Shown here piece after piece: positions 1 through 11,214 of a stretch of 64,000 bases of DNA. The stretch lies in contig PZJY01000006.1 of NCBI GenBank assembly GCA_031472005.1, positions 2,666,001 through 2,730,000 of the forward strand, in the 5' to 3' direction. How positions within the stretch are numbered: position 1 is the stretch's first letter; each line of letters opens with the position of its first letter. The notes beneath the pieces are model-generated. The model searched no databases. It was not told where the DNA came from and worked only from the letters and a program-made list of their open reading frames with translations. Source of the stretch: Tetracladium setigerum. Lineage: Eukaryota > Ascomycota > Leotiomycetes > Helotiales. The position numbers were made by a program, and so were the translations under genes.

Positions 1-1604
1 TTCGAAGCATTCTCCCATTCTCGATTTCTTCATATCACAGTTACTATTCTTTCTTTTTTCCTATGAGTCTATTCCTTCTAGATGAAAAATGTGCTAACCA
101 CCATCAAAGACACCAAAATGGCCATGCCAGGGTACTGCAACCACAGTTTCAACTTATTGAAGTCCGAGTCAACTCTCATACAATGGCTCTGCTCGATGTG
201 CCATACCGGTCCGCATTAGTATATCTTCGAGTGCAAGTTTTGGCAAGCTGAAGACTTGTGAACCTTGTACAAACAAGTTCTAGGTTGGGGTAAAGTTCCC
301 AGAATCGAAAGTCAGAGACAATTACCAATTTCAGCAAGATAAATACGATGAATGTGTTGGACAGACAGGGATTTGTTGGGAGAATATGGCGAGCATTTTC
401 GCAGCAAGGGAACGAAAAGATTCAGCTAGGTCATATGAATACAATTAAAAAGTACAGTTACTCTTAGAGGACATGTTTTTCCAGAAATGCATTTAATGAC
501 AGTAAAAAAAACGTATCCTCGGTTGGGGTCAGGGTTTCCCTTTCGAAGGCGCTCTGGTTGGTGGCTTGAGGTTGTCCATTGTACGTAAGGATGCAAAGGC
601 GATGAGTATGGCAGAGACTCCCAACCTGCTGAATGAGTGTTGGCTCTGACTTCAACAAGACTCTGATATCTTTGGTTACCGCCCAGTGTTTCACCGCGAC
701 ACGCAAGCCCGCCCCCGAATAGCTTCATGGCTTCATGGCTTCTTGGCTTCGTAGCTTTTCATCGTATCAGAGGCGCTTCATCTCCAAAAGACGTAGATTC
801 CTAACCCTAGCATCTGCAAATGGCGGCTCGCCTGATAGGGAATAGCTCCAAAGTCGCGCAAACGGGATAAATGTGGGGCCCGGAGGCCCGAGCGAAGAAA
901 AGAGCAGCCGGCATTTCGACCATACGGATGCGAGAATTTCTCTTACCCGGCACATCATCACAGTCTTGGACTGCTTTTGGACGACCCTGTTGTGAGTTTG
1001 GCGTGGAAAGGCCTTCCTTCGACTTCCTTCCCCACCACTCGGCCTTCCGTGCAGCTTCCCAGTTCTGTCTCCCTCGTGCATGCACGGGCGCGGCTACTTT
1101 GGCTCTGCATGTGGCCCCAATCATCAATCATTGAAGTCTGACCTGGGGGTTCTTATATCACTCCAGTACCACGATTGCAGTGTAGCTCTCTAGCTAATGA
1201 ACGGAATAGTCTGTTGTGATTCACTTTTTACAGGGTGGTCTCTGCAGGCTGTCTCAGTGCTCACTTGGCATCAGTGTATCTCCTCCCTCCCAAGTACATG
1301 CAGATGCGTAGGTATATAGTCCATGTTCTTTCCCTGCCACAAGTTCGTATCATCGTGCTGTATCATCATAACCTCTTTCATCTTCACCACTCTAGCCGCA
1401 ACTTCTCTCTTGTCAAACACTTGTTTGCCATACTCGCTTTTTCTGCTGCTGTGTGTTGACTTATTGAACCTTCCTTTGTTTCTTTGCTATTAGATAGCCA
1501 GCGCCAGCAATTGCGGCCGTCCTCCTGCTTTTGCATCGATCGCTTCGCTTCTCACTTGCGTGGACCTACTTCCAACTCTACATTTCCGTCGTTGTTCTTA
1601 TACC
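1..1604. other. Non-coding stretch upstream of the WOPR gene
   Basis: I see no supported gene here. Short open frames occur on both strands around 770-1130 but overlap antisense to each other and show no family motif, signal peptide or splice structure. The last 250 bases before the WOPR start are pyrimidine-rich (TCTTC/CTTTC runs), which is what a fungal promoter or long 5' leader usually looks like; long leaders are common for WOPR-type regulators, but the transcript start cannot be read from sequence. Confidence 0.5.
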
Positions 1605-2689
1605 ATGTCAGCGTCATCTTCATCAAAACCCCCCCTCTTTCGCCTGCCTATTATGGTCACGTAGCCACAACACACGATGCGCTCATCCTGTTTGAAGCTT
1701 GCCTTACTGGTCGTCTCGATCACATTGCTCGCCGTCCCTATGATCGGGAGAGACCTGAACTTATCAAAAGCGGAAACGTATTTATTTTTGAGCAGCATTC
1801 GTCTGGCATGAAGCGATGGACAGATGGACTGCCTTGGAGCCCTAGCCGAGTATTGGGTGATTTTTTGGTTTACCGAGAACTCGAACGGCCTATGCCTCCA
1901 GGGAGGAGACGAGCACCAAGAAAGGTGGAAATCGCCAAGTCAGATGTCGAGAGAATGTCCAGTGCTCCAGAAGGCACCAGCTACGAATTGACACGAGCCT
2001 CGGCCGGTTTGAACGTTCAGTCACATTCAAATACGCAGACGAAAGACAGGCTACGAGATCTAGTTGGGTCGCTTGTTGATTCGTACGAATTCAAGAACGA
2101 GGGCTTGGTGAAGAAGACGATTAGTGTTACTCTTGGTGGTATAGCGCACCATTTAATAGCATACTACGCCATTTCTGATGTTTTGGACAACAAGTTCGGA
2201 ACTCCCTCCGAAGATCATGAATTCCAATTCATAAGCCCTCGACAGGCTCTCCTTACCAATCAAGGTTTCCGGCCGTCACCAGACCAGAATATTCTAATTC
2301 CATCTGATTGGCAACTCATGTTGCAGGATTTACCACAAACGACTGCCATTCCGCAGCCCGTCCGCTGCAGCGCCATATCAAAGCTCATTCCCAACCCAAC
2401 AGATCCAATCGCTTATTCCAATTACTTTTCTCCAGAGTATGGCTATGAATACTTGCTAGCGGACGTATCGGACAGGAGCAATTCTCTTGTCACGCCCTCA
2501 GCGACTTTTCCATACAACCCAAGTATTGCTAGCTTCCATCAAGCCAACTCTAAACAGCAGGGGGCTATCGATCAAGGCTTCTCGTCGAGCTCAATGGCAT
2601 CTGTAGCCACCGGCAATTGGGCAGTCTCGTATGCGTTGATAGATACGAATTACATCCCGGAAACAAGTTCAACTTGGTATTACCATTGA
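1605..2689 (+). CDS. WOPR-domain transcription factor (Gti1/Pac2 family), one apparent missing base
   Basis: DNA-binding regulator of the fungal WOPR family (Wor1/Ryp1/Gti1/Pac2), which controls morphological switching, sporulation, conjugation or nutrient uptake depending on the member. WOPRa spans about residues 15-92: GHVATTHDALILFEACLTG, then the R-R-P-x-D-R-E-R segment, KSGNVFIFE, and the hallmark RWTDGxxWSPSRVLG. WOPRb lies near residues 150-190 with LVKKTISVTLGGIAHHLIAYY. The C-terminal half is low complexity (Ser/Tyr/Pro), as usual. The ATG at 1605 starts MSASSSSKPP but then runs into a stop; the WOPR frame is one base off. The switch falls in a seven-C run at 1629-1635, and eight C would join them into 361 residues. 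An in-frame ATG-like start at 1484 is possible but reads through non-family sequence. Its short N-terminus and low-complexity tail resemble the Pac2 branch; family call is strong, orthology is not assigned. Confidence 0.88.
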
Positions 2690-3047
2690 GCTAGACCTGT
2701 TCATTTTTGGTTTCGATTTTTCTACTGCTCGATGGAGAGTGACCAGCATGGTCTTTATGCTTGGAGTTGTCGGCCACGATTCGAAAATGAAGGAAGGCCC
2801 TTCTGTTTGGACAGTATTATCAACCGAGGGTGGCGCATGTCTTGCCAACCCGATCGCCCTTCACTGTGCGTCGAGTTTGCTATGCATGGCTTCTTCGCCA
2901 GCCGTATTCACCAGACCGCAACTTACCTTCAGGACCTCAACATCAATCTCGATATTCGACCAGGAATTGTTCTTTCCTTGAAAATACATCGCCCTTGTCA
3001 TCAAATGTTTGCGGCATTCGTGGTCTCTGGTGACGGAGAGTTGAAAG

Positions 3048-4498
3048 ATGTCCCAATCAGAGCGAAGCACCAACGAGTACAAACTGGTTGTTTAGAATGT
3101 GTGTTTCCCCGCCGTTCCCATCGAGCTGAACAGCTTTGGCAATGCTAATAAACGTTCTAGGCAGGAAAAGGAAGCGCAAATGCGACGAGAGGCTTCCTGT
3201 GTGTGGTGGCTGTAGAAGATTCTCTAAATCTTTACATCCTATCTGCACTCGGCAACAAGTTCTAGCTCCGGTGGCTCCACAACCCATGATTGTGGGACCG
3301 GCACGTCATCTACAGTCCCCCTCGGTTCTTACCGCACTATTGCCGTCAACTGTATCACAGGCATTCAGCACCCCGGAAGAGGGGACCGCCTTACAAGCTC
3401 TAGACGCTTATTTTCGAAATCTCGTGACGCCCTTTGATCTCAAGCTTTCGATATTTGATCAACTTGTCCCGGTTGCCTGCGAATCAGCTACACTTAAAAA
3501 TGCATTAGTTGCATGCGGATATGTTGTATTGACAAACAAATCTCCCACGCCCCTTGACCATCTGATGACTCTTTTCTATGGCAAGACGGTCAGTTCGCTT
3601 CGTCGGGGATACAGAGCCAAGAAGACGCCAACATCGGAGCTGCTCTACTTCTACATATTTTCGAGCATATGCAACAGACCACCGTCCAGCCTAATCTCAC
3701 TCACCTCCGTGGAGCGCTTGCAATGGAGCATAACGCTTTATTGGCCAGATCGCCAGTAGATGACAGAGGACTTATACTTCTAGAGTCATGCATCTACCAA
3801 GTAGTTGTGTCGACTACTTTCGGCAACGGGGTTACACAAGTTTTGTGCTTCCTCCCGGACGACTATGTCTCTGTCCTCCTGAAGAGGTTGAGACAGGCAT
3901 CCGAGAAACTTTGGCCAGGCCCTCTCTGGAGGAAGAGTGCTTTTCTGGGTGTATCACACGACCTCTTTGATATTGCTTTTCGTCTCTCCCATCTCCGGCG
4001 ACGATCTCCATTGAATGAGGTCGACAAATTGGAGTTGGCGAAGCTGGATCTGAGAGTGAAAGCTTGGCAGTTGCCAACCTTCCACAATGACGAGCGAACG
4101 GCGGAAACGTTATCCCGCCTGTAGGTCTAATACGCACCGCAAACCTGTACTTTCTTGCTTGTTCACTCTTCCTGCAGAAACTCATCCAACCAACTCTCCA
4201 GGCTAGCGATGAGTGGGTGCGAGGGTTGCTCAAGCAGGCTCTTGATATAATGGATCAGATACCATTGTCTGAATTGGCCACGCCAATGTTTTCATGGCCT
4301 CTGACTATTCTTTCCTGCGGGGCGTGGACGGAGGTTGAGAAGGGAATGCTGAGGAGACCGTTGGCGTATTTTTGGACGACGCATAAGTTAGGTCATACTT
4401 TGAGGATTTTGAAGTTGATAGGCTACGTTTGGATGATTAATGAGGAGACTGGGCAAGGACCGGTGGGATTGAATATCTTTCTTTCGCCTGTTCCTTAA
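3048..4498 (+). CDS. Zn2Cys6 transcription factor with Fungal_trans_2-like domain; three apparent missing bases
   Basis: Gal4-type regulator. Exon 1 ends TGCLEC at 3098; an intron 3099-3160 (GTGTGT...CTAATA...CTAG) splits the second cysteine codon, and exon 2 continues RKRKRKCDERLPVCGGC, completing C-x2-C-x6-C-x6-C-x2-C with a last Cys 11 residues on. The remainder has the PF11951-style helical pattern: LFYGKTVSSLRRG, then ALLLLHIFEH...HLRGALA, then RTANLYFLACSLFLQKLIQP. These pieces lie in different frames. Each join needs one extra base: near CCC 3052-3054 (which lets the ATG at 3048 lead straight into the finger), GGGG 3605-3608, and either AAA 4105-4107 or CCC 4114-4116. With those the length is 463 residues. 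An alternative unbroken start lies upstream (2732 or 3005), giving an unusually long leader before the finger. It sits 358 bp downstream of the WOPR gene, same strand. Either a pseudogene or sequencing undercalls; the pattern elsewhere favours undercalls. Confidence 0.8.
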
Positions 4499-5082
4499 AA
4501 AGGAAATTGGAAAGCTGGGAATATTTTGGAGTGGTTTGTCTTTCATGTCTCTTTACGTTGATTAAGCAAGGCAATTTTTTTGGGCATTGGTTGTTGGTTG
4601 GCCATGTTAGGTTCGTAAAATTCTTCGGTTTCAGTAAAATTTCATAGTGCCTGTCTCTCGATTGCCTTCTCCTCTCTTTATAATGAAAAGGGAGATAATA
4701 ATTATTAATAATTAATTATATATTTCTCGTGTAAATCAATACTTATTAAGCTCATTTATAAAATTTATACTACCACGAAAGGATATCCACTTCAGTGGCC
4801 CTAACACCCTGCTCAGGATGTATTTAAATTATTGGTCTCACTGTCGCTTTCCTCCCATTTACTCGTCACTCATTGCCTCCTTACTGTCGACTCTTTCTTT
4901 ACGACTCTAAATTACTATAGCCAATAATCCTCTTTGTATTCTTAGCATCACCACTCAGTGACAAAATACCTCTTTCGCAAAAGTTGCCTCGACGTCACAC
5001 CTAGCGTTAGACTCTTTACTATAGCCGTCAAAAGATCCCTCCACTGGACCTACCTGGTACTAAGAATCCTCAATTAATCAGA
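4499..5082. other. Intergenic, AT-rich in part
   Basis: No gene seen. Bases 4685-4765 are very AT-rich (TAATAATTATTAATAATTAATTATATA-like sequence, several short pieces). The rest leads into the DUF3435 relic and may be its former promoter or element flank. Confidence 0.45.
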
Positions 5083-6266
5083 ATGCCGGCCAATAAAAGG
5101 CAGAAAGTCCCTATGTCTAATGCCAACGTCTCCAGCGCCGCCTCTAATCCTGACTACGATTCTGACTCTGACTCTGACTATGGCTGCAACTCCAACAGTA
5201 GCATCGATTCAGACTCTGACTCTGACTCTGGCTGCAACTCCAACAGTAGCATCGATTCAGAAGCTGAGTATTATCGGAAGATTAGAGCCGAGTTCGTAGT
5301 TGCCGGCCCAAATTTAGCAAACCCCTGTGACACAACAGACAAGATGATGAAAAGAGAAGAACAGATGTGGAAACTATAAGTCGCTATTGTTTTTTTAATA
5401 TTATATACTTACTAATAGGGATATTTTAGGCATTGCAAGAGAACGAGAAAGAGAGACCCGGTAGCTACTCTTAAGTTGCAACTGCGGAAGAGCCTTCGCC
5501 AACTAAAGTATATATATTGAAGACGAAATTACTAATATACGCAAAGCACCGGTACTACTTTACCCGTCTTGGTCGCACTTATTATTTCAGGAAACAGCTC
5601 CAATAGTACGACTTGCGAAGAGGGTCCGGGAAAGGATTGAATGGTGAGAACGATGTTCTGCATGACCCTTATCGGATACAGACTCACTAATATATAACAG
5701 AGGCACTGACCCCAGAAGAGAGAAGACACGCTATGGGAAACAGTGGCGACGTGTATAAGCGACATTATATGCTATTGTTTATTGACGCCGACTGTCAAGC
5801 TATTTACCTCGGAACCACTCGCTGTGAGGATCTTATCCGAGCTGTCGGCCGCCTTGAACGTCATAATAATACCCTAGACAAGTTGAATAATGCGCAAAAA
5901 CAGGAGATTTTAAAAGATCTATATATCCTGAAAAAAATACAAGATCGGAGGAGCTATATTTATAAAATAAGGGCCGAGGGCTACACCATAATTAAGGCAG
6001 CTAAGGATATATTCTGGCATAAGAAATACTGTAAAGCTCAATAAAAGATTAATTGCAGAAAAAATTAATTAAAGAACGAACTACTTAATAATGCAATCGA
6101 TAACTTTCACGAAACTATTTATATCGATAAAGTAGATCGCTAGATGCGGGGTATCCTTCCTGATAATAAGGTGCTTACACTGTCTATAATCGAGTATAAG
6201 CTTGAGGAGCGAGCCACAGTCGCTAAGCTACTCTTTCAACCGCTTAAAGAGCTTCACGAGGACTAA
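5083..6266 (+). pseudogene. Relic of a DUF3435-type (FluG / C2H2-finger / tyrosine-recombinase-like) protein
   Basis: The pieces, in order, match a protein family recurrent in fungal genomes and annotated FluG-domain, C2H2-finger-domain or DUF3435 (PF11917), the superfamily containing Starship tyrosine recombinases. First, an acidic Ser/Asp-rich start at 5083 ending TDKMMKREEQMWKL (5379). Second, from about 5702, ALTPEERRHAMGNSGDVYKR followed by HYMLLFIDADCQAIYLGTTR and DLIRAVGRLERH, the segment holding the family's catalytic-tyrosine motif. Third, a KIRAEGYTIIKAAK helix ending at a stop, 6042-6044. Fourth, 6085-6266: IDNFHETIYIDKVDR, a TAG stop at 6141 where the family has Gln, then MRGILPDNKVLTLSIIEYK and LEERATVAKLLFQPLKEL. 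Only about 350 bases separate pieces one and two, so most of the core-binding and catalytic domain is deleted. The CAG-to-TAG change is what RIP-like C-to-T mutation would give. Family match is from memory of the motifs; whether it was ever a Starship captain is unknown. Confidence 0.72.
5164..5259 (+). repeat. Two-copy 48-bp in-frame direct repeat
   Basis: Unit of 48 bp (GACTCTGACTCTGACTMTGG... ending GATTCA) repeated head to tail with a single A/C difference. It encodes DSDSDYGCNSNSSIDS-type acidic sequence in the N-terminal piece of the DUF3435 relic. Confidence 0.85.
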
Positions 6267-6610
6267 ATTTTTAATATACAAGTCTAATATGGGCAGGCAC
6301 CTTAGATAGGAATATTCATTAAGAGATTGCCACCTTACACCATAATTAACCAGCAATCGAAAGCTTTTTTTGTATATATGTAGCGTCACAACTGCACAGT
6401 TGCCAGAGACAGGAAGCTATCTAGAAGGGGACGCTGGACATAAATGTAGTTCCTTATTATATCATCTCAGTAGTAATTGTTGTTGAGCAAAAACGAAAGC
6501 GCTGGTACTCCGTAAACAGAAGGGATATTCGAGGGTATTATATCAGTAGTCATGCAGGAAGGATGTGGCGTGAAATGTTCGATGGTATCAGCGTCTTGTC
6601 AACGCGTGAA
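6267..6610. other. Stretch between the relic and the membrane-protein gene
   Basis: No gene seen. It may hold the eroded 3' part of the DUF3435 relic, but no recognisable peptide continues after 6266. Confidence 0.35.
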
Positions 6611-9600
6611 TTACATGGCTCCCAGTAGGACTCCTACACGACATGTTAGTTAGCAGATCAAAAATCTCTCTCTCAGGCAACGAGACAATAGCTTGCCTGT
6701 TGTTACTTGCATTAGAGCTGGATGCTGGAACTTACCAAGTACTTCAAAGATTGTGAAAATTGCTGTCATGGTTCCTATTTTTGGAGGGCAATACCTATGG
6801 TTAAAATGACTTGTGAGTATGCTTTTGCGTAGCATAGGTATTATAAAACAGTGTGCGGTACATAGAGCACAGTCCCGTACCCAAAAGAAAAAAAAAGTAA
6901 AAACTTGGTCGTCGTCCTCAGCTGAATGACGAACCTCACTTCACCTCGCTTAGGAACTGTGCAAGGAAAACTTAACTTACTTATCACCAGCAACCGCAAC
7001 CCACGCACCCCAAAATATCCACTGCCCAACAAAAGGCAAAACCATCCAAACGACAAAAAATCGTATATCACGCGTCAAGCGACTGCTCAACCCCATGCCC
7101 TGCACCGCCTCATGGAAATTCATAAGTTCATGCGGCACCAGCTCATCCACAGTCTGATTCGCAGTACCGGTCCCATGACTGCCTGCATTATTATACGTAT
7201 TTGTACTTCTGCTCACATCACTCATGGAATACGGCGGCGGCTTTGCGCCCGTTCCGATAACATGCTGCACATTTTGGACATAACTGGATTCCGGCTGTAA
7301 TGCAGGTACGACGACAGGACGTTCGCACCATGCCACACAGAGATTCACCACGAGAAATAATAGCCCCACGGCTCCAGCTGCCCAGATGAAGGCTGCGCCA
7401 TACGCTACAATTGCGGTGTTGCCGTTTGGACTGAATTGGAGCCTAGACCGCGTGTTGTAGTACCCACTCTTGCTTGCTACCATGGCTGCTTGGATGAATG
7501 TAGCGCCGCCAATGGCTTGTTGGAGAAGTTCGGCGAAACACATACTTGCTGCGATGGGGAGGTAGGTGATGTGGTCTTTATCTACTTCTATGAGTAGCGT
7601 TGCTAGCCAGGCTGTGCGTGGGCGCGAAAGCCAGAATAGGAAAAGGGTAGAGAGTGAAGGGAGGGCGGGGTTGTTGTTGTAACCTGGGCTACGCAGCGCG
7701 AGTTGTGCGTTGATGGCTGTTGCGGCTAGGTTGAGGCATACTGATATCAATGCTGTGATTATCCAGACTTTGGTTCCGGGTCTGCCAAAGTGGGCGTGAG
7801 TGAGTCGGTCCATCCAGCCGCGGCGTGCGAGGAAGATGGTGATGCCAACGACACCGGTTGGGACGATGAAGGGGATGAGTTTTATTGTGGTTGAGATGGA
7901 ACATGTGAGGTTAGATATTTCGGTGCTGCTGGAGAATGTGCTATTTGCTGCAGCCCTTTTAACCAGCTCCGTTGTGCCGTTTGTGGAGTTGGTCGTGTTG
8001 CCACTAGACGGAAAGAGTCTCCATTTGAAAAGAAGGAAATCCTCTGCAATGCCAGCTGTTCTGTTCGCGTATTCAGACCACAGAGAAGAGAAGTTCGCGG
8101 TTGTGGAATTGTTGATGCCTGTAGTGATATTCATGATATTGCACAAGTCCATAGTCCATTCGAAGTAGTCGATCCGTTCTTTCGGGAGCCCTGGCATGAT
8201 TCCGAGCAGTCCAATTCTTCTAATTCGCGGCAGTAACACCCTTGCGGTCCAGGTGGAAAGGCTTGACTCCAACACGAGGCCGCGGCTTGAGCAAGTGATG
8301 GACAAGTCACATTTTGCCCGTTTACACAGGATGGTGGACCTTTATTGATGGCACTGGCGTAGTCTGATGGACTTGGCGTTTGCGTTGAGAAGCCTGACAA
8401 TGTCCTCGTTGCATAAATTTCTTCTGCGTAGAAATAGGTTGTACCATAGTAAGTGCTCGTAGCAAACGAGATTGTTGAACCGGCGAAAGCAGTTCTGAAA
8501 TCAGAAATGCCCTGCACACTGGTTGTCGCAGGACCGGCGGGGTCAAACCGGCAAGTGAAGAGTTGTTGACTTGGCCCAAATTCTATAGTTTGACATTGTC
8601 CTGTAGTGCTAATGTTTATCAGTTGCTGACGCGTGAAAAGGTGTCACTTCATCAGATAAAACTTACCAATAAACGACAGGTGTGGAATAATAATAATAAT
8701 CCAAAGTTGTCTCGAAACTGTAAGGCTGGCCTGTCACTGTCTGAATCGAGGTTATGGTAGATGCTAAAGAAGGGTTGCCACTATTTATCGTGGTCACAGA
8801 TGTCCGCGTCGTGATGCTAGGTATGACTGCGTAGGTCACATACGAGCTGTATATTTGAGTGTAGTAGTAGCGCGTGTAATAAGACGACTCGGTCGCAACA
8901 GAAAGATCCACACAGGCAGTTGCGCGATATGGGTAAGAAGTGCCCACACCAGATGGAGAGAATGTCAAGGAGGTTCCAGTGCAAGCAAAGCCTCCGGAGC
9001 TGGATATGCAAGTTGCACTAACGAAGGATTGCGGCAAGTAACTTGCCAGCGTAAGATAACCATAGGTCGAGGTCGAATAGTAATAGGGGTAGGAAGTAGT
9101 CCCAAAGCATCCTAAGATATCTACCGCGAACAGCCGAGTCAGAGATTATTTGGACCATCAATTAATTCTTGAATTTTTCTTCGTTCATGTTCAGATTTAG
9201 GTTCGGGTTCAGGCTCGTTCATGACAACAAATACGACATACCTAGACCCGAACTCGTGCCATCCCAGCGTGGAAGAAAGGCGCAGACGGCAGGCGGGAGC
9301 GAGGTAAGAATTGAGGAAGAAAAGACCAGTTGGGCTCCTAGGATTGAAGTTGCTGTCGTCACGCTACTTGAGACGATGGGGTCTGCTCGTCGTATATGTT
9401 CGATGGCTGCGGAGATGGGATTTGATCGCTCCAAGGAACGGCTGTCGAGCCAGGAACAGGAGTTGTCAGCGTTAGTGGTGGTGGTGGTGTGGATCCGTCA
9501 TTCGTCGTTGGGGCTGGATCCTGGGGCAAGGCTGAAGAGAGAAGGAAGAAGGGAAGAAACAGCAAGAACAACAGCATTATGACAAGAGCGAGTGTCTGGA

Positions 9601-9781
9601 GAGGAGGAGGAGAAGCATCTCTAGGGAAGGCTTTATGTTTATGGCCATCTTCGTCGCGCCTGAAAAACAAATCAATCACAATCAGCCATTCGACGGACCT
9701 ATTGTAAAAGGCGTTCACAATCAGGCTCGCAGCCCGAGGCAGCCAAGACAGCCAGGCAGAAAGCATGGCTCTCATTCTCAT
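6611..9781 (-). CDS. Multi-pass membrane protein with Cys-rich ectodomain, five exons, two apparent missing bases
   Basis: Family not recognised by name; the C-terminal GDKYCPPK...GTMTAIFTIFEVLG signature recurs in fungal membrane proteins. Exons (descending): 9781-9242, 9111-8667, 8608-6981, 6794-6736, 6633-6611; every junction has GT-AG and preserves phase. The N-terminus carries a hydrophobic segment (LALVIMLLFLLFLPFFLL), then a Pro/Thr-rich linker, a Tyr/Ser-rich and Cys-containing extracellular-looking region (QGCYCRELEELDCSESC, several N-x-S/T sites) and about six membrane segments between about residues 530 and 860. Two frame breaks occur: near GGGG 9378-9381 and CCC 8189-8191 (plus-strand bases). 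One added base at each gives exactly 898 residues. Likely plasma-membrane or vacuolar; function unknown. The start at 9781 is the first ATG in frame and is not certain. Confidence 0.75.
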
Positions 9782-9870
9782 GGGTAACCTCCGAACAGTA
9801 AGTAGATTGTAGATTCAACTGTGGAATCATCTACTGCAATACATTGTTTTTGTATACTCAAATACTCCTC

Positions 9871-10239
9871 CTATCCAGCAATGTGCCCTCCCATCTTCTG
9901 CCCAATCTCCTCCAACAATCTCCACTCACTCGTCGTCCACTTCATCCTTGTATTAAATTGCAGCTGCTGCACACTCCTGTTGACCTCCCTCAACAGTGCC
10001 GCTGACCGCCGCTCAAGACGTGCCTTTTCCGACACGTCCTCCTTGCGACAGCCAAAGATTTGCACGTCCAGCTCGAACTTCTTGCGTAGTAAGTCTGAGC
10101 AGTGAGCTATCATTCGCGCCTTGTCCGCTGCTTCCTTCTCGTTCTCGAATTCGCCAGGTAGGTAGAGTAATGGCTTGAAGGGTACTTCCGGAGCGCGGCC
10201 GTTGTTGTTTCTACCGCCGCCGAGGATACGGTTGAGCAT
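9871..10239 (-). CDS. Small conserved-looking hypothetical protein, 122 aa
   Basis: Single-exon frame starting MLNRILGGGR, charged and helical throughout (ENEKEAADKARM, LLRKKFELDVQI, EKARLERRSAALLREV) with a Trp-containing C-terminal helix (MKWTTSEWRLLEEIGQ). No signal peptide or membrane segment. It lies 89 bp upstream of the membrane-protein start on the same strand. The even spread of charged and hydrophobic residues looks like a real soluble helical protein; I do not recognise the family. Confidence 0.65.
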   Translation of the reverse strand: MLNRILGGGRNNNGRAPEVPFKPLLYLPGEFENEKEAADKARMIAHCSDLLRKKFELDVQIFGCRKEDVSEKARLERRSAALLREVNRSVQQLQFNTRMKWTTSEWRLLEEIGQKMGGHIAG

Positions 10240-11214
10240 CGTGATCGGTGGTTGGTTTTAGTCGGAAAATCGAGAGATTGGCTGATTGTTTGATCGATTG
10301 CGATTGATTGAGTGATTAATCGACGATGGCAAGGCGATTGGAACCCTCGTGGTGCTGAATAGGCGCTGTGGAGAATTGTATTGTCACACTGGAACGCCGC
10401 TAGTTGCTAAGCGAAGAAGTCCGGACAGCTGGAAGATTGACAAAAGTCGGCGGTTGGCAATATCAGTAAAGATACTGGACGGTAAACATGAAGAGTGGGA
10501 GCTCCAGTTATGTACCTAGGTAAGTGAGGTGTGAACTTCCCTGCTTGCTTTGGTCGCAGAGGGATTGTGCAGCCAGCCAGCCAGCCTCATCGCAAGTACC
10601 CAATCAGTTAAGTCGTATACCCAATTAGCCAACCCCTCCAGTGTTGGGCGTTTTCAGGGATACTGTACTGACAGAATCTGAAACATCTGAACACTTACTG
10701 TTCATTGCCCAGTAAACCGTCGATAATAGCAAGTGGGACGGACCGCAAGCATTTGGCGAGGTATGGCTACATTCAGTCGCTACATCGGAGGTCTTTTTTG
10801 CCACTTGAAGCCATTTGGGACCAGTCCTAGCTATGCATTTATCGAGGATATGCTGGAGTCGAATATGCTACAATGGGTAGTTTACTCTATGATGATGCTG
10901 TATGAATGAGATCAAGTGTATTTTCTACCCCTAGCTTTATCCTGTACCCCATCAATTCACAAGCAGAGAAGACCTAAGATTCCAATAAATAGAACAAAAT
11001 TCCCAGCATCATATTCATCCCTCAAAGTGTTGTTTTATAGCTTCCTACAACAATCTCACCCCTCCGCACAGTGAAAGTAACCCCAGAAAGAACCTCAACT
11101 TCTATACTAAGATCCGCAACAAGGTAAGTCCCCCAACCACGTGCCTTTCTCTTTTCTCGCAATTGACTCGGTGGTATGGCAGCAAGATTAATCATCACAT
11201 CAGCTCTCTCATGA
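10240..11214. other. Intergenic
   Basis: No gene seen. It contains a short (CAGC/CCAG) run near 10571-10587 and two copies of a TACTGTAC-type word (10661 and, inside the next gene's 3' end, 11258). The last 200 bases are probably 3' UTR of the Hsp70-like gene. Confidence 0.4.

Noticed and set aside
767..1134. Overlapping frames on both strands near the left end
   Set aside because: Mutually antisense, no motif and no splice extension.
1677..1811. Signal-peptide-like small frame (MRSSCLKLALLVVSITLL)
   Set aside because: It overlaps the WOPRa domain in another phase; the WOPR match is far stronger, so the hydrophobic run is an out-of-frame coincidence.
5733..6044. 103-codon frame as an independent gene
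   Set aside because: Its sequence continues on both sides as parts of the same DUF3435-type protein, so it is a fragment of the relic.
8563..9582. Plus-strand frames over the membrane-protein gene
   Set aside because: Antisense shadows of spliced exons with consistent phases on the minus strand.
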